Assembly: GCA_020466095.1 (NCBI GenBank)
Contig: CM035806.1
Location: forward strand, 68,263,602-68,327,601
Length of the DNA stretch: 64,000 nucleotides
Source: Chlorops oryzae
Taxonomy: Eukaryota > Arthropoda > Insecta > Diptera > Chloropidae
Direction of reading: 5' to 3'
Part shown: piece by piece, positions 11,206 to 22,728 of the stretch
Layout of the letters: each line of letters opens with the position of its first letter
Position numbering within the stretch: the first letter of the stretch is position 1
Notes under the pieces: model-generated
Told to the model about the DNA's origin: nothing
Database searches by the model: none
Seen by the model: the letters and a program-made list of their open reading frames with translations, nothing else
Position numbers and translations under genes: made by a program

Positions 11206-12752
11206 TATACCCAGCGTAAGCGGGGTATATTAGTTTTGTGCAAATCTTGTAACAGGGAGAATTAAGCTCCGGAGATATAGAAAAATATATATAGAAATGA
11301 TCAGGATCGAAAACTGAATCGATTTAGACATGTCCGTCTGTCCGTCTGACCGTCTGTCCGTCCGTCCGTGGTCGGATCTCCTCCGAAACGGCTGAACCAA
11401 TGAACTCGAAATTTGGCACACATGTATATCGGGGTCCGAGTATGATCCTCAGTAAAAATGGGAGACATACGCCCACTGCCACGCCTACAAATGAATTTAT
11501 TGTGTTTTCAGTAAAATGCTTGTAACTTGCGAACCACTCAACACATTCCATTGATATTTTGTGTACTGGTAAACTACGAAAAGGAACGTATCCTGGACAA
11601 AAATGGAAGCCGTCCTCCTCGAGCCACGCCCACAAATAAGCCACAAATAAGCTTATCGTAACTTGTAAAGGAAAAGGCGTAAAAGCTTCAAAATCGCAAC
11701 ATAGGTTGACTAAGGCAAATGAAAGGTGTAGGAACAAAAATTTATGTAGCCCGCCCACTGCCACGCCTACAAATGGAGAATTTTCGTAACTTCCGAAGTA
11801 AAAAGCGTAGAAGCTTCGAATTCGCAACATAGGTTCACCAAGGCGAATGAAAGGTGTAGGAAAAAATTTTATGTGGCCCGGCCACTGCCACGCCCACAAA
11901 TGAAGATTATTCGTAACTTCCGAAGTAAAAGGCGTAGAAGCTTCAAATTCGCAACATAGGTTCACCAAGGCGAATGAAAGGTGTAGGAAAAATTTTATGT
12001 GGCACGCCCACTTCCACGCCCACAAATGAAGATTTTTCGTAACTTCCGGAGTAAAAGGCGTAGAAGCTTCAAATTCGCAACATGGGTTAACCAAGGCGAA
12101 TGAAAGGTGTAGGAAAAAATTTTTTGTGGCCCGCCCACTGCCACGCCCACAAATAAAGATTTTTCTTAACTTCCGAAGTAAAAGGCGTAGAAGCTTCAAA
12201 TTCGCAACATAGGTTGACCAAGGCAAATGAAAGGTGAAGGAACAAAAATTTATGTAGCCCGCCCACTGCCACGCCCACAAACTGAGATTTTTCGTAACTT
12301 CCGGAGTAAAAGGCGTAGAAGCTTGAAATTCGCAACATGGGTTCACCAAGGCGAATGAAAGGTGCAGGAAAAAAATTTTTGTGGCCCGCCCACTGCCACG
12401 CCCACAAATAAAGATTTTTCTTAACTTCCGAAGTAAAAGGCCTAGAAACTTCAAATTCGCAACATAGGTTGACCAAGGCAAATGAAAGGTGTAGGAACAA
12501 AAATTTATGTAGCCCGCCCACTGCCACGCCCACAAATTGAGAATTTTCGTAACTTCCGAAGTAAAAGGCGTAGAAGCTGTAAGTTCGCAACATAGGTTCA
12601 CCAAGGCGAATGAAAGGTGTAGGGAAATAATTTATGTGGCCCTCCCACCGCCACGCCCACAAATAGAGAAGCAAAACATAGTGCGCTCATATTTTCGGAA
12701 CGCTGGGTATTTCAAAGTCGGGCTTGACCGACTTTAGCTTTCTTACTTGTTA
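11206..12752 (+). mobile_element. HINE-B copy 2, expanded
   Basis: Same ends as HINE-B1: TATACCCAGCGTAAGCG start, CGCTGGGTAT box, hairpin AAAGTCGG..CCGACTTT (12714-12735) and TTTCTTACTTGTT end. The body is enlarged by seven or more units of 126-128 bp (AACTTCCG anchors at about 11785, 11912, 12038, 12165, 12293, 12419, 12547). Because the units are close to a multiple of three, they create a 426-residue minus-strand open frame (11324-12604) and a 195-residue one. These are repeat artefacts, not genes. Confidence 0.88.
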
Positions 12753-13117
12753 ATCTTGAAATATTGTCAATAAGATTTAAAATCTCAATTTCAAGCATGT
12801 TTTCTTAATTTTTAGTTTGATAATTTTAAAACGGAGATCGTAATCTTGAATTTTAGTTCGATACTCTTAAACGGAGATTTAAATCTTGAATTTTAGAACG
12901 CATTCTTGATTTCTAGTTCGATGCTCCTAAAACCAAAACCGTAATCTTGGATTTTAGAACGAACTCTTAAATTTTAAGAACACGTTCTTCGAAATTCGCA
13001 GACATCGCTTAATTTTTGCATGTATCATTGATCGAAGCAGACGTGATTAAATAGAAAAAGTTTTTTTAAAAGCTAAAAGTGAAGTTTTAAAAAGTTTAAA
13101 GTGAAGGAAAAGCTTTT
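12753..13117. repeat. Degenerate motif array (AATCTTGAATTTTAG-like)
   Basis: Five or so loose copies of AATCTTGAATTTTAGTTCGAT..CTTAAACGGAG-type sequence, mainly between 12753 and 13000. A related motif lies left of HINE-B2 (11150-11190), suggesting HINE-B2 interrupted one motif-array element. Confidence 0.4.
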
Positions 13118-13927
13118 TATACCCGACACACTCTGTGTGGAGGGTATATTGCGTTTGTGTGTAACACCCAGAACCAGTCGAGATAGACCATACAAAATAA
13201 TACATGTCCGTCCGTCTGTCCGTCTGTTTGTATACAGTTTTCTTATCGAAGGAGTTGAGCTAGCTCGACAAACTTTGGTATGCGTGCTCACGGGGACATG
13301 AGTAAGAACAAGTTCGAGAATGGACCCGATCGGACCATTTTTAGGGGTACCTCCAGTACTAGGGTCTGTTACGAAAATCACAAAAACTCCTCTAAAATCG
13401 AAGTTTTTCAAGATATTTTGATGAAATTTGATATTTAATCATATTTAAAGGCCAGCAGTATTATTTCCAAAAATTGAAAAAGTGGGCGTGGCAGAAGGGC
13501 GGTTTTCGAAAATGGTCTCGTACAACCGAAATTCAAATGGGACTTGAACGAAATTTGGCACTTATGCTTCCTTTGTAGCCTTTAACATTCTTTCAAAAAA
13601 ATTTCCTTGATCAGTCCATTATTAAGGGTACCTCCAGTACTAGGGTCTGTCACAAAAATCCCAAAACTGCCTTAAAATCGGACTTTTTCGAAATATTTTA
13701 ATGAAACTTAAAATTTAAGCGTATATTTAAGCCTCCGATTATAGTTCAAGAATTGGAAAAGTGGGTGTGGCAAAGGGGCAGTTTTCATAAAGAAATCTAT
13801 CAAAAGTCGGTATATGGGGCCCCTTATGGTCTTAAGCACCTCTTGATATTAAAAATTATTTGAACATGTGTGTATGTGTCGGGTATTCTATTGTCAGGCT
13901 CGCCTGACTATAACACCCTTACTTGTT
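13118..13927 (+). mobile_element. HINE-A copy 2, full length (about 810 bp)
   Basis: The cleanest HINE-A copy. 5' end TATACCCGACACACTCTGTG; short (GTCCGTCT)n microsatellite near 13205; two diverged halves whose GGTACCTCCAGTACTAGG boxes lie at 13347 and 13629 (282 bp apart), each followed by a GTGGGCGTGGC-like box; inverted box GTGTCGGGTAT near the 3' end; hairpin GTCAGGC-TC-GCCTGAC at 13893-13908; end ACACCCTTACTTGTTT. Confidence 0.88.
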
Positions 13928-13935
13928 TAAAAGCT

Positions 13936-14142
13936 ATGGACGATTTAAATGATTGTATTATTTATTCTGTGCCGATGAGGGACGACTTATTGCCGTTTTC
14001 TGACGACCAGTACGAGTTAGAGGGCTCGCCAGATATTCAAATTGTTGAAGAATCTTCGGACGAGAAACTGCTAATGAACTTGGTGAAAGAGTTCCAAATG
14101 GAGTCAGTTTTAGGATACCTCAAGAGTATGTATTCATATTGA
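13936..14142 (+). CDS. Hypothetical small acidic peptide, possible 5' exon
   Basis: A 68-residue frame from ATG 13936 just after HINE-A2. It is acidic (blocks such as LPFSDDQYELEGSPD) and ends soon after a GTATGT that could be a splice donor (14127). Composition looks more coding than its surroundings. It might be the first exon of the transposon gene whose remains begin near 17.6 kb, but nothing proves this, and HINE-A2 may have removed upstream sequence. No family recognised. Confidence 0.3.
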   Translation: MDDLNDCIIYSVPMRDDLLPFSDDQYELEGSPDIQIVEESSDEKLLMNLVKEFQMESVLGYLKSMYSY

Positions 14143-14404
14143 TTTACAAATGAGCGTAAAGGTAAAAGCAGTCACGCACTGCGTGGAAAATTAGTACAGA
14201 AATCTCAAATCTATAGAACGTTATGCTATCCTGTGCTAATTTTTGACTGTTTGCTTGTATAAATTTTAATGCATTTTGATTTCTATGTGACAGATGGCGC
14301 TGCAGCGCAGGCTGTAAAGTATTCTTATAGATCCTAAAAATGTGCAGTATTTGTATTTTTTATTGATCCCTAGAACATGCAATAATTTTTAAAATAAACC
14401 ATAT

Positions 14405-14849
14405 CGCACATGTGCTTCAAAAGTGGCACTAAACTGCATACTCAGAGTTGGGTTTTTGTTATTGCAAATCAGCGCAAAATATAATAGAGTTGTGTCGTTC
14501 TTGATGATACAAATGAAGCTCAACTGCGCATAATTCCATACTAAGTCTTAAGTGGCACATTTTGAGTTATGCCATTTCATCACTGTGAATTTGAAAAAAA
14601 ATCAAAGTTGTGCACTTTAGTTGCTCTATGTAAGAGATATTCATCAGACAACACTCAAAAACTCTTTTTTTAACAAAATTACAAAAAAAAATGAAAAAAA
14701 AAACGTCATGATATTATATTGTGAAAGGATTTTCTTTACAAAAAACCACATTTTAATTTTGATACATTTTATAGAAGATTGTAAAACGTTTTTGCGATTA
14801 GTGAAAAATTAGAAATTTTGAGTTGTGTCACTTTTGAAGCACATGTGCG
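14405..14849. mobile_element. Small TIR element (445 bp) with 4-bp ATAT duplication
   Basis: Ends CGCACATGTGCTTCAAAAGT and its inverted copy at 14831-14849, flanked on both sides by ATAT (14401-14404, 14850-14853). The interior repeats short GTGGCAC / TTGAGTTGTG-like motifs. Superfamily unknown. The 14621-14812 frame is not supported as a gene. Confidence 0.65.
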
Positions 14850-14853
14850 ATAT

Positions 14854-16060
14854 TTGAAAAGCACAAAAATTTCAAATCCAACAATGCCGTTTTGGTAAAA
14901 AAAGAACCACCTATTTTGATGTGGGTATTTCCACAGAAAATGACCCCTCACAGCTCAAAAATAAAATTGCCAAATTTTAATTTTTTTTTCGTTAATATTA
15001 CACAAAATAAATGTATTTGTCATTTACCTGAAGATTTACTTTAATTTTCTTTATAATAACAAAAATACGCAACTTTGAATTTGGTACAATGTGTGCGATT
15101 TTATTCTCATGAATTGCACGGTCAATTTCAGCCCTTCGTCAACCGTTTTCTAACGGTAGTTTATGAACAAAACAAAAACGAGCTGAAAGCTGAAAGTTTT
15201 CTCAATGACCACCAAAAATTTTAAAGGCGAGAAGCTAAAATTAAACATTTTGTGAATTGTTTAAAAATAACCTTACTGAATGTAACGACCGTTACCCTAA
15301 AAGAACAAAAGTTTGATTTTATCGTAATTATTTTAAACGAATTCATTTTATTGTTGCAGAAAGTATGAAGGTAAGTAAGATGAAGAATTTTCTAAGGCGA
15401 AATTAGCGTCAAAAGCCTCCTATGATTTCTTAAAGATTTTTTTAAAGATGTAACGACCGTTACTTTTTTTTGGCGTTTTGTATGTGAACTGTTTTCGTCT
15501 TAAATAACACTACACAACAAAATCGAACTTTTTGCGTGCCTTTGACTTGAAACCATTTTTTTGTTGTAGTATGTGTTTAGCTGAATCTAAATATATGCTT
15601 AAAATTTGAAAGTTAGCTCGCGTTTTTTAAATATCCGCTAGGAAAGGTTTGGCGAATTTTTGTCAATATTTTTTAGTCCTAGCCCCATTATCGTTCGACC
15701 GTTTTAAAAAATCTTTAACTTATATGAAAAAAAGGAAAAATTCAACATATTCCTCATACATATCGATGAAATCGGTTCAACAGTTTAGGCGCTATAGGTC
15801 GAAAAAGGCAAAAATTTTATGAAATTTTTCACAATTTTGTACAAAAACTTGATTTCAAACCCATATAAATTCCGAAAAAGATCCGGTATTCAAGTTCAGG
15901 CTATCTTATTTAAAAGAGTGGATTTCTAAGAGCATTTCAAGACCAAGAAAAAAAAAAGTCCAATCAGTGGTTCATATTTTAATTGGGTTTTTAGAGAAAA
16001 TGAGACGACTTCTTTTACGCCGGAAAATATATATACATATATTATATATTAGAGTGGTGC
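14854..16060. other. Non-coding AT-rich stretch
   Basis: No frame worth reporting. Two copies of the near-palindrome GTAACGACCGTTAC lie at about 15281 and 15450. Otherwise nothing recognised. Confidence 0.5.
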
Positions 16061-17488
16061 CCCAAGCGACACAGATATCAAATTTGGAGAGTATTCTTAG
16101 ACATAAAACTCTTTGAATGCTCTTTAGAAGGTCTTTGAAAAACTTAATATCTTTGAAAACTCTCTGAAAAGTATAATAAAAACTTTAAAAAACATCTTGT
16201 CTCTAAAAACGCTTTCAAACTTCTTTAGTATACTTTAAAAATCGGATGTCTTAGAAAGCTCTCAATACACTCTTTGAACAGCGTCCGAAGACCGATTTCC
16301 GAAATTCTTTTTTTTAACTCTTCGGAAACTCTCATATTGGTATTTCAAAGAGGTAACACATTCATATTTAGAAAACTCTTCAAAACACATTTTAAAGAGC
16401 TTTGTGAGAGTAGGCCTCTATATTCCTGTTTATAAAGACCTTTCAGAGATTTTCAGTGACGTCACGTCTTTGGAAACTCTTACAAAGAACTTATTGAGAG
16501 GGAATAGTGAGTCATTACATTTTATTGTTTGTTTTTGACATTTTTCTCATTTACGCAGGGTTGACATTAACAAGTGAGAACAGAAATAACAAAAACAAAA
16601 TAAAAATACAACTCTTACCAGGGGTGCTATTTACATTGAAACAAAAAAAAATCTTGATGCAACTCTAAGTTTGTCTGCTGAGACGTTTATCTTTTCAGAA
16701 GGTCTTCAAAAGACATTTGGAAATCCGCCATGTTTTTGGAACGAAGTTGCATGAATTTATTTCTAAACAATCAACGAAAAGTTTTTTATGCTTTATGAAA
16801 ATATTGACTTTAAATTAAGAAGGGAAAATGCCTGAAATAAGTTTTCTATTATTACAGAATAAATTTTAAAATAAACGGAAAGAAAATTTAAAAAATAACG
16901 ATTTTTAAACTTAAAAATTTTTACAAAACATTAATATTTTAAAGGCGCGTGAAAATTTAGTGGGGTAGAATATATCGTATCGCCGATGAACTGATCTCCG
17001 TTTTCATTTTTATGTTCAAATAATCGAGATATTTCAATACATTTTTTTATAATTTTTTGCTAGATTATAATCTTCACACGTGTCCTTTTGTGTTCAAAAT
17101 ATTTCCAACATTGAATATGTAGGACGTCTTTTGTGTTTCTTCTTAAAGAAAAAGAAATAGGATATATTTTATAAAACGTATGAGCATATTTGCGTCTCTA
17201 TCACGCACACTGACTGATGATGACATCATAATTCAGTCTTTCAAAGAACTCTTAAAGATGTTTTAAAGATCTTTCAAAGAGTTCTCAAAGACTTCCTAGA
17301 GAGAAAACTGATTTTTTGTCAAGTCTCTAAAAACTCTCATAAGGCCCCTAAGCCCCGCCTTTTTGCGTCCTTTTAGTCTTTAGAAGGTCTTCAAGAGCGC
17401 TCAAAGAGCTTATCTGAGAGCATTAGCTCTCATTAATTAGTCTCTGAGCGCTCTTGAAGACCGTTAAAGACAAGTTGTGTCGCTTGGG
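16061..17488 (+). mobile_element. CCCAAG-ended TIR element, copy 2 (1428 bp)
   Basis: Same element as 5115-6551 along its whole length, including CCCAAGCGACACA / TGTGTCGCTTGGG ends. It is flanked by GC on both sides (16059-16060 and 17489-17490), again a 2-bp duplication. Differences are scattered substitutions and short indels. No reading frame. Confidence 0.9.
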
Positions 17489-18082
17489 GCGGTTTTTTGG
17501 CTATTTCGAAACATGTTAAAACATTAATTTTTTCTGATAATTGCATTATATTATAAAAAATTGTAACATGAAGGAGTACTATTATATTCCACGAATGGGG
17601 AAAAAAATCCAAGCGGAAAGCTATTTGCGCGATATCGAAACAGACGAAGCAAGAAAGCTAAGTTGATCGCTGCATCTTGTAGCGACAGCAGCGCAGATGC
17701 AAGCCTATATCCTGTGGAATATGATGAATATGCATTTCGCTCAAAAAACCAAAATGGAGAGATTAACGAATCAGTGGCCACTGCTTATAAATTATCCCTA
17801 AACAGAGATTCTGCTGACTGGGGAGATGTTTGCGAGAAATGGAAAATGACGTTTAGTTTTTGTGTTACTGATAACTTTATTTTTGATATAATGCATGATA
17901 AATATGAAGGAGTTTGCGTTTATGACGTATGTAATGTACTGGTTGGTTTAATTGATGATAAAACAAGTAAGGGTGTATAGTCAGGCGAGCCTGACAATAG
18001 AATACCCGACACAGACACATAATTTTTAATATCAACAGGTGTTGAAGGCCATAAGGAGCCCCATATACCGACTTTTGTTAAA

Positions 18083-18856
18083 GGACAATGGGCATTCTGT
18101 CCTATGAGCGGCCATCGATGACACTAGTATCATTCGAAAGAGGAGTCAATATAGATTTTTTTTTGTTCAGGAACTATTATACAATTTTGTTTAGGAGCTG
18201 AGTTATATGCGTGTTTATATTATATATTTATATTATATATTTGTATAATATTATTAGCATCGCGTAACTCATAATATATGTTTAGTAGGTAGTATGCTTT
18301 GTTTTTACTTTATAAACTTGAACATAAATCACATTTCTTTAATTATAATGGCAGAAAGTCGTGAACCGTGTGTTTTGTGTAGTAGCAGAGAAGCAATACA
18401 AAACTATTATTGTAGTTGCCTTAGTGGCAGGTGCACGGTGGGATGTTGCACTCATGTAATGAGTATGGTGTGGTACTTGGGATGGGCAAGACACCAAGAG
18501 GGGGATTTTCTTTTACCAGCAGACTTTTTAAATACTTTTGTTATTGATGATGATTGATGAATATTGTTTTAGTTGTAAGCTATTTTAATAAAATATTTTG
18601 CATAATACTTTGTTTTGTTTTAACTGTTTAACATACCTATATACAGTTATATTGCCTTATACTATCTTTCTAAGATTGTTATTCTAATATATTTTTTTCA
18701 TGTAATGGCTCTTTTCATGTCCATAACTTTTTTCTAAATTAAACCACAGTAATAACCTCTCGTATTCGCATTGGACACATAATAATATAATAGAAAACTC
18801 ATAGCTTATCGATGGCTGCAGATAGGACAGGCATCATACAAATTTGCCCATTATCC
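18083..18856 (+). mobile_element. TIR element (GGAYAATGGGCA ends) inside HINE-A3
   Basis: Left end GGACAATGGGCA with TGTCCTAT and GCCATCGAT further in; the right end carries the inverted GGATAATGGGCA, TGTCCTAT and GCCATCGAT in the same order, so the TIRs are long but gapped (about 45 bp). HINE-A sequence resumes on both sides. A clean target duplication is not visible. It carries a short C-terminal transposase fragment, so it looks like an internally deleted derivative. Confidence 0.75.
18348..18557 (+). CDS. Transposase C-terminal fragment with SWIM-like Cys/His cluster (69 aa)
   Basis: MAESREPCVLCSS, then YYCSCLSGRCTVGCCTHV, then WYLGWARHQ and an acidic end. CxC...CC(T/A)H followed by a WYLGxARH block is a SWIM-type zinc-binding arrangement at the C-terminus of a transposon-encoded protein family. 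The catalytic region is absent. AATAAA follows the stop at about 18588. It lies wholly between the TIRs of the 18083-18856 element, so it is probably the retained end of that element's transposase. The superfamily cannot be fixed from memory. Confidence 0.5.
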   Translation: MAESREPCVLCSSREAIQNYYCSCLSGRCTVGCCTHVMSMVWYLGWARHQEGDFLLPADFLNTFVIDDD

Positions 18857-19421
18857 TTTATAAATGAAAACCGCCCTTTTGCCACGCCCAATTTTCAAAT
18901 TTTTTTGGAATTCTAATCGGACCCTTATATATACGCTCAAATTCTAAGTTTCATTGAAATATTTCAATAAAGTCCGCTTTTGAGGCATTTTTGGGATTTT
19001 TGTGACAGACCCTAGTACTAGAGGTACCCTTAATAATGGTCCGATCGAACAAAATTTTGGGGAGGATGTTTGTGGCTACATACGAGGCATAAGTGCCAAA
19101 TTTCGTTCAAGTCCCATTTGAATTTCGGGTGTAGGAGAGAATTTTCAAAAAACGCCCTTCTGCCACGCCCACTTTTCCAATTTTTTGAAATCGTATTACT
19201 TGCCTTTAAACATGTTCAAATATCAAATTTCATCAAAATATCTTGAAGGACTTCGATTTTAGAGCAGTTTTTGTGATTTTCGTAACAGACCCTAGTACTG
19301 GAGGTACCCCTAAAATAGTCCGATCGGCTCCATTCTTGAACTTGTTCTTACTCATGTCCCCGTTAGCACGCATACCAAATTTCTTCAAGATAGCTCAACT
19401 CCTTCGAAAAGATAACTGTAT

Positions 19422-19479
<58 letters not shown>

Positions 19480-20485
19480 GGACAGACGGACATGTCTAAA
19501 TCGAATCTCCTGGCGACGCTGATCATTTCTATATACATTTTGTATAGTCTATCTCGACTGGTTCTGGGTGTTACACACAACCCAACAAACGCAATATACC
19601 CTCGACACAGAGTGTGTCGGGTATAATTATTACACTAAACGATATTAATAGCAGGAAAAATCTCTTTCAGTTAGGAGAAAATGAAATTGGAAATACTTCA
19701 GTATCTTTAGATTTAGGAAGACTAAAAGCATATAATTTAAAGATGTCAGCAAGTGAAACTGCTTGTTTTGTTCATTTTTTACCTTTAATTTTAATTTAAT
19801 TCCTCCTAATAATAAACACTGGCTAGTCTTAACAACTTTGCTGCTAATTGTTGATGCTCTCTTACATTCTACGTACACAATTGAACAGTTAAACAGTTTA
19901 GAAACGTTAATTAGACACCACCATTCAATGTACTCAAGCCTATATGGTTCATTAAAACCTAAACACTATTTTCTCGTACACTACCCTACTGCAATAAAAA
20001 AATGCGGTCCTCTTAAATACCTATGGTGTATGCGCTTCGAAGCAAAACATAAAGTTGCTATGTTAAAATTTATTTTAATAGTATAACGTCAAGAATGAAT
20101 CCTTCCCATTCATTATCAATTAAGTCTGGATTAAAATTTTCTTATTTTTTGCTTGAGCGCGAAATCGAGCTTGAGCCAATTTTTTCTGCAAAGTCCTGAA
20201 AAACAATAAGTCTAATTAATGAAGACTATTATTATAAAACAAATAAAAAATATGGTATTAATTTTGAACAATGTGAAATATGTAAAGAAATTATATTTAA
20301 GGGAACACAATATAAAAACATTTATTATTTAAGTATTAATTCCAAAAGTTTTCACCTGTATAAGATATTCCAGTTTATAATTCAAAAAGAACATGTTTAT
20401 GTAATGTGTCAAATTTCACGAGTCCTCCTGTACATTTATATCCAATAAACAATGGGAAAACATATCTTAGATCTAAGCTATTGTA

Positions 20486-22491
20486 AAACAAGTAAGGGTG
20501 TTATAGTCAGGCGAGCCTGACAATAGAATACCCGACACATACACACATGTTCAAATATTTTTAATATCAAGAGGTGTTTAAGACCATAAGGGGCCCCATA
20601 TACCGACTTTTGATAGATTTCTTTATGAAAACTGCCCCTTTGCCACGCCCACTTTTCCAATTTTTTTTTAACTATAATCAGAGGCTTAAATATACGCTCA
20701 AATTTTCAGTTTCATTAAAATATTTAAAAAAAGTCCGATTTAAAGGCAGTTTTGGGATTTTTGTGACAGACCCTCCCAAGCAGCAAAATAGAGCGATTCG
20801 ACCAGCAGCAAGTCGAATCGACCTATTTTGGTTGAAAATACCCTATTTCTGACCTATTTTCCGGCCTTAAATATGACCTAACTTAAAAGTCCGTTTCGAA
20901 GGTCCAAATTACCTCTATTCTACCTATTTCATGACTTCAAAGTCGCTTCGACTTCCAAGTCGATTTTTGGTCGAAAATAGGTAAAAAATTCCCTATTGAG
21001 TGACTTAAAATTGACTTAACTTTGAATTCCAAATTAGGTAATTTTTCAAGGCAAATAGACCAATTTTTTGACTAAAATTCGACTTTAAAGTCCGTTTGAC
21101 TTATAGGGCGAAATAGGGTCAAAAGTTGACTTATTTTGTTGCATGCTTCGACTTCAAAGTCGAGCGGACTTGATTTTTCGACTTCATAGTCGGTTTGACT
21201 TTAAAGTCGAAATAGGTCAAAATAGGTCGAGCTCCGCCATGTTTTTCGAATGGCAAATTGAGAATTATTCTTCTGCATATGTTTTTTCTTTAAGAAAAAC
21301 AATTTTTTTCAAGAAATATTTATTTAATTCCCATCAATGAGAAATCCCCTTAAAAATGAAGAAGTAGAAGGAACACTTTCACGAAAAATCTCAGCGGGCA
21401 TACATATGTTTTTGGGACTTATTAAGCGCAAAATAATTTTTAATGAAGTCCATATTTTATTTATTATTTATTTCTTATGACACACGAAGAAGAAAATCTC
21501 TCGTTCATTTCTGCTTTCGAGTAATACGAATGACTGAGTAAGATATTATGTATTTATATCTTTCTCTGTTACTCTCTCTCTCACTTTTTTCGTTTCCTTT
21601 TACGTTCTCTTTCGTTTTACTCATAAGTCCAATTAGGTCGAAAATTGGTCATTGCGACTTCTTTTCGACTAATATTAGGTAAACGGACTTCTTTTCGCCC
21701 TGACTTTGAAGTCGAAATGCCCTATTATGACCTATTATTACCGCCAATCGACTTCCAATCTATTCCCCACTTACGTCGACTCGACGTCGAATCGACGTAA
21801 TTTCGACCTATTTAGGTTAGGTCAAGTAAATATTCTGACCTAATATAGGTAAGAATTTACCAATTTTCGACCTATTTTGCTACTTGGGCTAATACTGGAG
21901 GTACCCTTAATAAAGGACCGACCAAGGAAATTTTTTGGGAGGATGTTTATTGCTACAAACGAAGCATAATTGCCAAATTTCGTTCAAGTGCCATTTGAAT
22001 TTCGGTTGTACGAGACATTTTTCGAAAACCGCCCTTCTGCCACGCCCACTTTTTCAATTTTTGGAAATGATACTACTGGCCTTTAAATATGATCAAATAT
22101 CAAATTTCATCAAAATATCTTGAAGGACTTCGATTTTAGAGCAGTTTTTGTGATTTTCGTAACAGACCCTAGTACTGGAGGTACCCCTAAAAATGGTCCG
22201 ATCGGGTCCATTCTCGAACTTATTCTTACTCATGTCCCCGTTAGCACGCATACCAAATTTCTTCAAGATAGCTGAACTCCTTCGATAAGAAAACTGTATA
22301 CAAACAGACGGACAGACAGACGGACAGACAGACGGACAGACGGACAGACAGACGGACATGTCTTAATCGAATCTCCTGTTGACGCTGATCATTTCTATAT
22401 ACATTTTGTATAGTCTATCTCGACTGATTCTGGGTGTTACACACAACCCAACAAACGCAATGTACCCTCGACACAGAGTGTGTCGGGTATA
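20486..22491 (-). mobile_element. HINE-A copy 4, carrying a nested CCCAAG element
   Basis: AAACAAGTAAGGGTG at the low end, hairpin at 20506-20521, and the TATACCC end at 22491 with a (GACAGACG)n microsatellite at 22305-22358. The HINE-A sequence breaks at GACCCT (20774) and resumes at CTAATACTGGAGG (21889), the intact site being the usual CCCTAGTACTGG box. It also sits in or beside the dead transposase gene, as HINE-A3 does. Confidence 0.85.
20775..21888. mobile_element. CCCAAG-ended TIR element, second family (1114 bp)
   Basis: Starts CCCAAGCAGCAAAATAG and ends CTATTTTGCTACTTGGG (one mismatch), with a 2-bp CT duplication inside a HINE-A box. The interior is saturated with palindromic CGACTTNAAAGTCG and GACCTATTTT-like motifs, especially at 20800-21240 and 21620-21880. 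Terminus and 2-bp duplication match the family at 5.1 and 16 kb, but the interior motif is entirely different. No coding capacity. Confidence 0.8.
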
Positions 22492-22728
22492 ATTAAACTC
22501 ATCTGTATTTAATACTGCGTCATAGGCACAACATATACTTTTCCAAAAAAAAATATATTTCGAAAATCCGTGATTTGACGGAATTTTCGGGGATTACTTG
22601 ACATGGTTTTACTCTCTTTTCCTACTTTTTATAAATAAATTAAGTTTATCTTATAAGTGTTTTCTTCTTTTAAAAAATAAATACAAGCATACATTTATAA
22701 AAACAATTTGCATTTTATTTGAACATTA

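Larger units (their letters stand above)
17961..19625 (-). mobile_element. HINE-A copy 3, carrying a nested TIR element
   Basis: Reverse orientation: AAACAAGTAAGGGTG end at 17961, hairpin at 17980-17995, and the TATACCC end at 19625 with the CTCGACACAGAGTGTGTCGG palindrome. The (GACA)n microsatellite lies at 19427-19490. A 774-bp element interrupts it at 18083-18856. It is inserted inside a transposase frame without visible target duplication, as expected for Helentron-type insertion. Confidence 0.85.
17663..20485 (+). pseudogene. Dead DNA-transposon gene, split by HINE-A3
   Basis: Coding remains are 17663-17960 (ending FIFDIMHDKYEGVCVYDVC), 19626-19799 (RKNLFQLGENEIG, then LKMSASETACFV), 19763-20086 (HHSMYSSLYGSLKPKHYFLVHY and LWCMRFEAKHK) and 20215-20440 in other frames (EICKEIIFKGTQYKN, SFHLYKIFQF). 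The order MHDxxEGVC, LKMSAxExxCF, LKPKHHFLxHYP, MRFEAKH is that of a widespread animal transposon protein of uncertain superfamily, possibly CACTA-related. HINE-A3 sits inside the frame after VLVGLIDD, and there are several frameshifts. Terminal repeats were not found. Confidence 0.6.

Noticed and set aside
11324..12674. 426-aa and 195-aa minus-strand open frames
   Set aside because: They run through the tandem units of HINE-B2. The unit length is near a multiple of three and stop-poor, the peptide is just the repeat read over and over in shifting frames, and there is no start context or family.
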